NCBI RefSeq assembly: GCF_000246985.2
Contig: NC_022084.1
Location: forward strand, 1-64,000
Length of the DNA: 64,000 nucleotides
From: Thermococcus litoralis DSM 5473
GTDB taxonomy: Archaea > Methanobacteriota_B > Thermococci > Thermococcales > Thermococcaceae
Direction of reading: 5' to 3'
The notes beneath the pieces are model-generated. The model searched no databases. It saw only the letters and a program-made list of their open reading frames with translations, and was not told the origin of the DNA. Shown here in pieces: positions 59,652 through 64,000 of the stretch (position 1 is the first letter of the stretch; the number at the start of each line of letters is the position of its first letter). The position numbers were made by a program, and so were the translations under genes.

Positions 59652-59747
59652 GCTTATAGGAGTAAAATGTTGTTTATACTATTAAAAGTATTAAAAATCA
59701 AAAAGCTTAAAAAGTATTACAAAATGACTATTTATTGAGGTGACCAA
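59652..59747 (+). promoter_or_regulatory. Island promoter 3 with inverted-repeat operator
   Basis: ATACT-ATTAAA-AGTAT (59676-59691), then AAAATCAAAAAGCTTAAAA with the TATA-like part near 59702-59710, then TTGAGGTGACC before the ATG. It is the near twin of island promoter 2. The left part of the gap after unit 2 (59556-59651) shows only AT-rich sequence. Confidence 0.75.
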
Positions 59748-60659
59748 ATGGCAAAGTTTGGATTGTGGTATGTTAAATGGGACTCTTCCTCTGGAAGATA
59801 CACCTCTAGGCTAAAGACATTGAACAAAAGTCAGGCAACAGTTGAAGACTTTAAAGAGCGATTTGATATTGCTGTTGTCACAACCCTTGGTGGATTCGAT
59901 GCCAAAAACAGTGGAAATGGATATGAAGATGGGAAAGAGCTGGCAACATTCACAAAATCCATTATTGGAACAGGAGTTGAGTATTATATCTCAATGCCAT
60001 ACTACCCATATGATCCCTCTCATGAAAATAAGAGTGGAAGAGGTAATATTGATACCGGGGATTATTGGCTCGATTGGATTGATGGAGTGCTCGCTGTTAA
60101 TGATCCAAATCTCAAAGGATTTTACTGGGAGCTGGAATATGCCTGGATGTTTACGGATTATCAAAAAGGCAAAAATGAGTCCGTAATAAACCCAAATGCA
60201 CTTTTAGATATAGCAGACAAAATTCATGATCACGGGCTTGAATTCATTTGGATTCCTTCAGCTCATACATATGCTCTAGAAAATACTGATATATGGTCTA
60301 CTGCATCCTTGGAAGCTTTTGACTATATATTTGTACAGTCAAATTACTATATGAATAGTTCTGATAGATATCCCTATTCTTACACTGAATTCAAGGAATG
60401 GTTAGCAACTTTAAAAAGCATGAGATCCTCAAAAGTTCACATTGAAATGGAAGCAGATGAATGTGTATTAGGCATGAATGGAAATTGCAGAAATTGTGGT
60501 AATCAAGACGCTTGTCTCAAACTCGCCAGTGATTATTATCTTGTGCAACATGATGTATTAAGAAGGCTTGATGAGAATTTAGCATACTACTTTGGTGTAA
60601 CCCTTGATGTTGTGGATGAAGTGTTCGACTACTACCTCAAACGCATGGGGGTTGTCTAA
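59748..60659 (+). CDS. Island unit 3: DUF4855-like protein
   Basis: A 303-residue intact copy of the unit 2 protein. Conserved parts are LWYVKW, NGYEDGKELATF, YWLDWIDGV, LKGFYWELEYA, LEFIWIPSAH, FDYIFVQSNYYM and VHIEMEAD, an order that resembles DUF4855 (predicted TIM-barrel, possibly glycoside-active). A Cys cluster CVLGMNGNCRNCGNQDAC near residues 240-258 could bind metal. There is no signal peptide, which is odd for a partner of secreted proteins. It directly abuts the next gene. Confidence 0.8.
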   Translation: MAKFGLWYVKWDSSSGRYTSRLKTLNKSQATVEDFKERFDIAVVTTLGGFDAKNSGNGYEDGKELATFTKSIIGTGVEYYISMPYYPYDPSHENKSGRGNIDTGDYWLDWIDGVLAVNDPNLKGFYWELEYAWMFTDYQKGKNESVINPNALLDIADKIHDHGLEFIWIPSAHTYALENTDIWSTASLEAFDYIFVQSNYYMNSSDRYPYSYTEFKEWLATLKSMRSSKVHIEMEADECVLGMNGNCRNCGNQDACLKLASDYYLVQHDVLRRLDENLAYYFGVTLDVVDEVFDYYLKRMGVV

Positions 60660-61697
60660 TTGAAATTTAAATTTCTTGCTTCCTTTGTGCTGTTGTTTTC
60701 TTTACTTGCTCACTCCCCATCTTATGCCGCTCCAACTCTCACTGTTGATTTTTGTTCTTCAGGTTTTCAGGTAACTGTTGCTCCGACGACCGAAGGTGTT
60801 ATCTACGTGAGCACTGGTTTTTATAATCTTAAACCCCAAAACTTTGGGGAGTGCATTGCGGAATATGATCCAACCACTCAGCGTGCCCACTTTTACCTTG
60901 TAAACTCAAGCGGTGCACATCATATTGGTTGGTATTATGAATACGGTTATCAAAACAAAACTCTTTCTGAACTTCTGACCAAAGTAAAGAGAAGTGTCCT
61001 TCCAGTGCCTGGAAAACTTGAGGGGGATTATGTGGTATTTTTGTTCAACTCCACCACCTATAAAGTGCCCATCAAAGAGCTTTTATCTTATTTATGGAGC
61101 GGGGATTTGTTAAACAATTTAGTGGCATTTTCTTATGAAGAGGGGATTATAATCGTTCCATCCATTAAGATAGATGCCGTTGAAAATAACTTTACGGTAA
61201 TCAAAAGACCCGGAAAGCGTGTTGGAACAACTTTGCTGGACTTTAACTTTACATACTGGCTTTCTTATCAGTATCTTCTATACCTAAACGGCACTATCGA
61301 TGGTAGGTTTCTGTTGAAGGAAAAAGCGAAGAAAGAACTGATAACTTGGGAAAAACTTTCGCAGTTGTTTGATAAACCGCTCTATGTATTCTATTTTGAT
61401 GGTGAGTCTCTCAAGCCTTATCCCTTGTTGAGGATCAAGATTTCACCGGAGCTAAAAGGGTTCAAACTCTCTATAAAGTACGAATTTGAGAATTTGGCGC
61501 CTCCTTATGCGACATATAATATACCAACAACCGCCCCTGCTTCCTCTGAACCCAAATCTTTAAACTCCACTGCCAACTCAGACACATATTATGTCCCGGA
61601 AGATACAAAAGAAAACACTTCTTGGATTTTCCTTTTACTGGTTATAATCGTGAGTTTGGCTCTGATAGGAGCTCTACACCTAAAAAAGACCAAGTAA
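60660..61697 (+). CDS. Island unit 3: secreted, membrane-anchored beta-rich protein
   Basis: A 345-residue protein with a signal peptide (FKFLASFVLLFSLLAHSPSYA) and a C-terminal membrane helix (WIFLLLVIIVSLALIGAL) with a basic stop-transfer tail. The region before the helix is Thr/Ser/Pro-rich (about residues 280-320), a likely extended stalk. It occupies the position of the unit 2 beta-rich protein but similarity is weak. The TTG at 60660 lies directly after the upstream stop. Function unknown. Confidence 0.78.
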   Translation: MKFKFLASFVLLFSLLAHSPSYAAPTLTVDFCSSGFQVTVAPTTEGVIYVSTGFYNLKPQNFGECIAEYDPTTQRAHFYLVNSSGAHHIGWYYEYGYQNKTLSELLTKVKRSVLPVPGKLEGDYVVFLFNSTTYKVPIKELLSYLWSGDLLNNLVAFSYEEGIIIVPSIKIDAVENNFTVIKRPGKRVGTTLLDFNFTYWLSYQYLLYLNGTIDGRFLLKEKAKKELITWEKLSQLFDKPLYVFYFDGESLKPYPLLRIKISPELKGFKLSIKYEFENLAPPYATYNIPTTAPASSEPKSLNSTANSDTYYVPEDTKENTSWIFLLLVIIVSLALIGALHLKKTK

Positions 61698-61729
61698 AGA
61701 AGGCCAATATAAACCCCGCTTATACTCTT

Positions 61730-61894
61730 ATGATACATTCCTTTAAAGACGGTAAATTTAAGAACATGACTCCGGAGATGCTCTTGGCATTGTCTGAGAG
61801 GTCAAAGAACAAGGGTTCTTCAAGAACAGTTATTTTGAGCAGTCTTATGGTTGTGGTAGTTGTTTTGCTAGTTTTCCTAAGAAAAAGAAGATAA
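61730..61894 (+). pseudogene. C-terminal fragment of an anchored island protein
   Basis: The 54-residue reading MIHSFKDGKFKNMTPEMLLA, ending in a membrane helix and basic tail VVVVLLVFLRKRR, resembles the C-terminus of the unit 2 beta-rich protein (FDGQRIENLTPKLKEFL, then helix). The frame is open a little further left but no signal peptide or start is present. It looks like the remains of another gene copy, immediately behind unit 3. Confidence 0.7.
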
Positions 61895-62009
61895 CATTTT
61901 GAAAAATTTGGAGTCTGGTTTCATAATTAACCTTTTCCAAACAATGAAAATTGTTGTGACGGGTATATTTAGGAAGTGAAGAACAATGAAATTCAATAGG
62001 TATTTTGAG

Positions 62010-62058
62010 AGTTAAAAGCTTTTAAACAATCTTCTCAAAACTTCAAAGGGGTGAAGAC
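62010..62058 (+). promoter_or_regulatory. Promoter of the COG1325-rnp3 pair
   Basis: AAAGCTTTTAAAC (62016-62028) lies about 30 bases before the ATG and fits a TATA box; AAGGGGTGA supplies the ribosome site. If the pair was formerly cotranscribed with L15e, this promoter now drives it alone. The rest of the gap from 61895 shows no gene. Confidence 0.65.
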
Positions 62059-62514
62059 ATGGCAAAGCTTCAGGCTCATCATATAAGAGTGTCAACCTTT
62101 GCCCACGCAACCGAGGATCCAGAAAAGGTTCTCGAGGCTATGGGGACTTTTTTTCCAGAGGACATTCCTTCTGAGGACATAGAGTTTGAGGTAGTTGAAA
62201 CCGAAGGCTACTTCGGAAATCCAATAAAGGTCATAAACGCCGAGGTAAAGAGAAGCAGAAGCGTAAAAAAGATGCTGGAGCACATTAAGGAACTTTTAAG
62301 CGAAGAGGATAAGGAATATCTTTTAGAAAATCTCGAAGAAAAGGTTGATGATACGGGAACGTTTTTCATTCGCTTCAACAAGCAGAAGGCATACCTAGGA
62401 GAAGCGGAGGTTGGTGAAGGAGAAGACGTTATCCAAGTGAAGATAAAGGTTAAAGCATTCCCAATGAAAAAGGAAAGCGTTGTGAAGGCAATCAAGGAGT
62501 GGTTGAGTGAATGA
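62059..62514 (+). CDS. RNA-binding protein, COG1325 (exosome-associated)
   Basis: A 151-residue protein: LQAHHIRVSTFAHATEDPEKVLEAM, FFPEDIPSEDIEFEVVETEGYFGNPI and TGTFFIRFNKQKAYLGEAEVG. This is the COG1325 predicted RNA-binding/exosome subunit family. Its TGA overlaps the Rpp30 start as ATGA, so the two are translated together. Grouping with L15e and Rpp30 is a recognised archaeal arrangement, here interrupted by the island. Confidence 0.9.
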   Translation: MAKLQAHHIRVSTFAHATEDPEKVLEAMGTFFPEDIPSEDIEFEVVETEGYFGNPIKVINAEVKRSRSVKKMLEHIKELLSEEDKEYLLENLEEKVDDTGTFFIRFNKQKAYLGEAEVGEGEDVIQVKIKVKAFPMKKESVVKAIKEWLSE

Positions 62515-63152
62515 AGTGGATTGAAATGGACATCAGGAGTGAGGAAGCTTACAATCAAGCCAAAGAATGGTACGATGAGGTAGTTTTTACAAAAAAGATT
62601 CACCTAAAAAATTCTCCAAACTTTGATGAGCTTAAAAGCGAGATTAAAGGGCTTAAAGAAAAGTACAAAAATGTTGCGCTGCTGATTATTACAGAAAAGC
62701 CTTCCCTAATAAGAGAAATAAGAAAAAGGATCCCAAATTCCCTCATCTATGTGCAGGGGGGAAATCTGAGGGTTGTTAGATTCGCGATAGAGAACAAGGT
62801 TGATGCGGTGATAGCCCCAGAATACGGGAGAAAGGATTCCGGCTTTGATCATGTCCTTGCGAGGTTAGCGGCTAAAAACAATGTTGCTGTGGGTTTTTCT
62901 CTTGCTCCTCTGTTGAAGGCAACTCCCTATGAAAGGGCAAACATATTGAAGTTTATGATGAAAAACTGGAGGCTTGTGGAGAAGTATAAAACCCCTAGAT
63001 TTCTAACTTCCTCAGCTGAATCCAAATGGGAAGTACGTTTTCCAAGGGACTTAATGAGCCTTGGAATAAACATCGGAATGGAGATTCCACAGGCAAAAGC
63101 ATCTCTGAGCTTTTATCCAGAAATGATGCTAAAAAAGTTGAAAAGGTCTTAA
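62511..63152 (+). CDS. rnp3: Ribonuclease P protein component 3 (Rpp30)
   Basis: A 213-residue TIM-barrel protein. IYVQGGNLRVVRFAIENKVDAVIAPEYGRKDSGFDHVLARLA and VAVGFSLAPLLKATPYERA are the Rpp30 core segments. It binds RNase P RNA with Pop5 during 5' tRNA maturation. The length is usual for archaeal Rnp3. The frame and start are set by the ATGA overlap. Confidence 0.95.
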   Translation: MKWIEMDIRSEEAYNQAKEWYDEVVFTKKIHLKNSPNFDELKSEIKGLKEKYKNVALLIITEKPSLIREIRKRIPNSLIYVQGGNLRVVRFAIENKVDAVIAPEYGRKDSGFDHVLARLAAKNNVAVGFSLAPLLKATPYERANILKFMMKNWRLVEKYKTPRFLTSSAESKWEVRFPRDLMSLGINIGMEIPQAKASLSFYPEMMLKKLKRS

Positions 63153-63165
63153 AAGCCTAGAAACG

Positions 63166-63987
63166 CTATTCTTTGGCTTCTTCGAGCAAGCGAGTTAGCA
63201 GTGCCCACTGCTGGTCTTCAAAGGCATCTCTCTCCGCAACAAGGAGTAAAGTTCCCTTATGGCTAACGACAAAGTCCTTCAGCTTGTTTAGGAACTTTAT
63301 CACGCTTGTGAATTCGTTGTACATGATCAAGTATTCCAGACAGTCTATTAATATAATTCCTCTGCTCCCGGCTTCTTCCATTGCTTTTAGGTATTTGTAC
63401 GAGAGCTCTGTCATTCTTTCTAAGTTCATAGGCGAGATAGCCTCTACCTTACTTTCTTTGGTGGCCGTGGTTACGAAATAGGAAGTCCAATTCTCGGGGA
63501 TATTGTTCAAAGCTCTAACAAACGCAAGCACAGGCACATCTTTCAGCTTCTCTTTTACCTTTTTGTACTCTTCTTGGTTTATTATCCTGACACCCGGCTC
63601 TATCTCAACTTCGTGGATTTCCATTGTTTTTAGCCTGAGGAACTCTTCAGAGGATGTAAGCCTTATCATTAATACCGTTAGGGTTACTATGAGAAATGCA
63701 GAAACTGCTGATCCAAATATTGCCTGTTCAGGAAGAGCGTAAGTTACGGGAATTGGAAGCAAGTGAAGACCAAATATGAACAAGACTACTGAAAGATAAG
63801 TTATCTTCTTTCCATAAATATCCTTTATTTCTCTGACTAAGTATCCAAGCCACATGAAGAGTAACCCTGCTATTCCATGGAAACTACTTAACACTAGGAA
63901 ACCTCTGAGATCTTGGGCTTTTGCTTCCATTAGCGTACCAACTGCAACCAAATATAAAACTACAATTGGTCCCAATAAAGAAAACAC
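63166..63987 (-). CDS. DUF835-type membrane protein, 5' end outside the window
   Basis: Several N-terminal membrane helices (LLGPIVVLYLVAVGTL, FLVLSSFHGIAGLLFMWLGYL, YLSVVLFIFGLHLLPI, AIFGSAVSAFLIVTLTVLM) precede a cytosolic domain with VRIINQEEYKKVKEKL and SRGIILIDCLEYLIMYNEFTSVIKFLNKL, typical of DUF835. The frame is still open at the right edge, so the GTG at 63987 is probably not the true start. The DUF835 domain resembles nucleotide-dependent signalling modules but its role is unknown. Confidence 0.8.
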   Translation of the reverse strand: MFSLLGPIVVLYLVAVGTLMEAKAQDLRGFLVLSSFHGIAGLLFMWLGYLVREIKDIYGKKITYLSVVLFIFGLHLLPIPVTYALPEQAIFGSAVSAFLIVTLTVLMIRLTSSEEFLRLKTMEIHEVEIEPGVRIINQEEYKKVKEKLKDVPVLAFVRALNNIPENWTSYFVTTATKESKVEAISPMNLERMTELSYKYLKAMEEAGSRGIILIDCLEYLIMYNEFTSVIKFLNKLKDFVVSHKGTLLLVAERDAFEDQQWALLTRLLEEAKE

Positions 63988-64000
63988 TTCTACGTAATGG

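Noticed and set aside
52595-62058. Integrase-type attachment repeats flanking the island
   Set aside because: The two borders share only short ribosome-site-like AAGGGGT words; no tRNA, integrase or long direct repeat is visible.

Overview
The window looks like chromosomal DNA of a hyperthermophilic archaeon of the order Thermococcales, most likely Thermococcus. The evidence is a run of recognisable Thermococcales proteins (L15e, Pelota, RNase P component 3, acylphosphatase, CutA, TtuA, DUF99 and DUF460 proteins, a class II ribonucleotide reductase with an intein), a GC-rich archaeal 7S/SRP RNA, strong GGTGA-type ribosome binding sites, and box C/D sRNA candidates. I assigned functions from remembered family features only; no search was run.

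Layout. (1) 1-18.5 kb is a CRISPR-Cas locus. A 41-repeat array is read leftward from a leader at 2.8-3.3 kb. A rightward cas2 follows, then a long leftward block holding two effector modules: a type I-A (Csa) set (csa5, csa2, cas5, csa4, split cas3'/cas3'', csa3, a second cas6) and a Cst-type I-B set (cas6, cst1, cst2, cas5t, cas3) followed by cas4 and cas1. (2) 18.6-34 kb is mostly housekeeping: intein-bearing ribonucleotide reductase, CDF transporter with a box C/D sRNA in its 5' region, DeoC overlapping a small protein that resembles a family 4 encapsulin, an ECF-S transporter with a palindromic operator, an aminotransferase or racemase, thioredoxin reductase and QueC. (3) 34-52.6 kb holds SRP RNA, RNA-modification and metabolic genes, a GC-rich regulator/membrane-protein cassette with a 19-bp palindrome, two more C/D sRNA candidates, Pelota and L15e. 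(4) 52.6-62 kb is an accessory island between L15e and the COG1325-Rpp30 pair. (5) The window ends in a DUF835-type membrane protein that runs off the edge.

The island is the least described part. It contains three copies of a similarly organised operon. Each starts from a related promoter (TATA box preceded by an AYACT-N6-AGTRT inverted repeat) and opens with a leaderless cytosolic-looking protein (two resemble DUF4855). Secreted, Cys-rich, C-terminally membrane-anchored partners follow: an alpha/alpha-toroid (prenyltransferase/squalene-cyclase-like repeat) protein and/or a beta-rich protein. Genes within a unit overlap by ATGA or abut. Several copies are damaged, and one toroid gene is broken by a GC-rich, hairpin-dense element that may be an IS200/IS605-type non-autonomous element or structured RNA.

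Many apparent frameshifts (cas5, cas3', two island genes, four indels in the array) sit at short homopolymers or form a tight cluster. Sequencing error must be excluded before any is called a true mutation.
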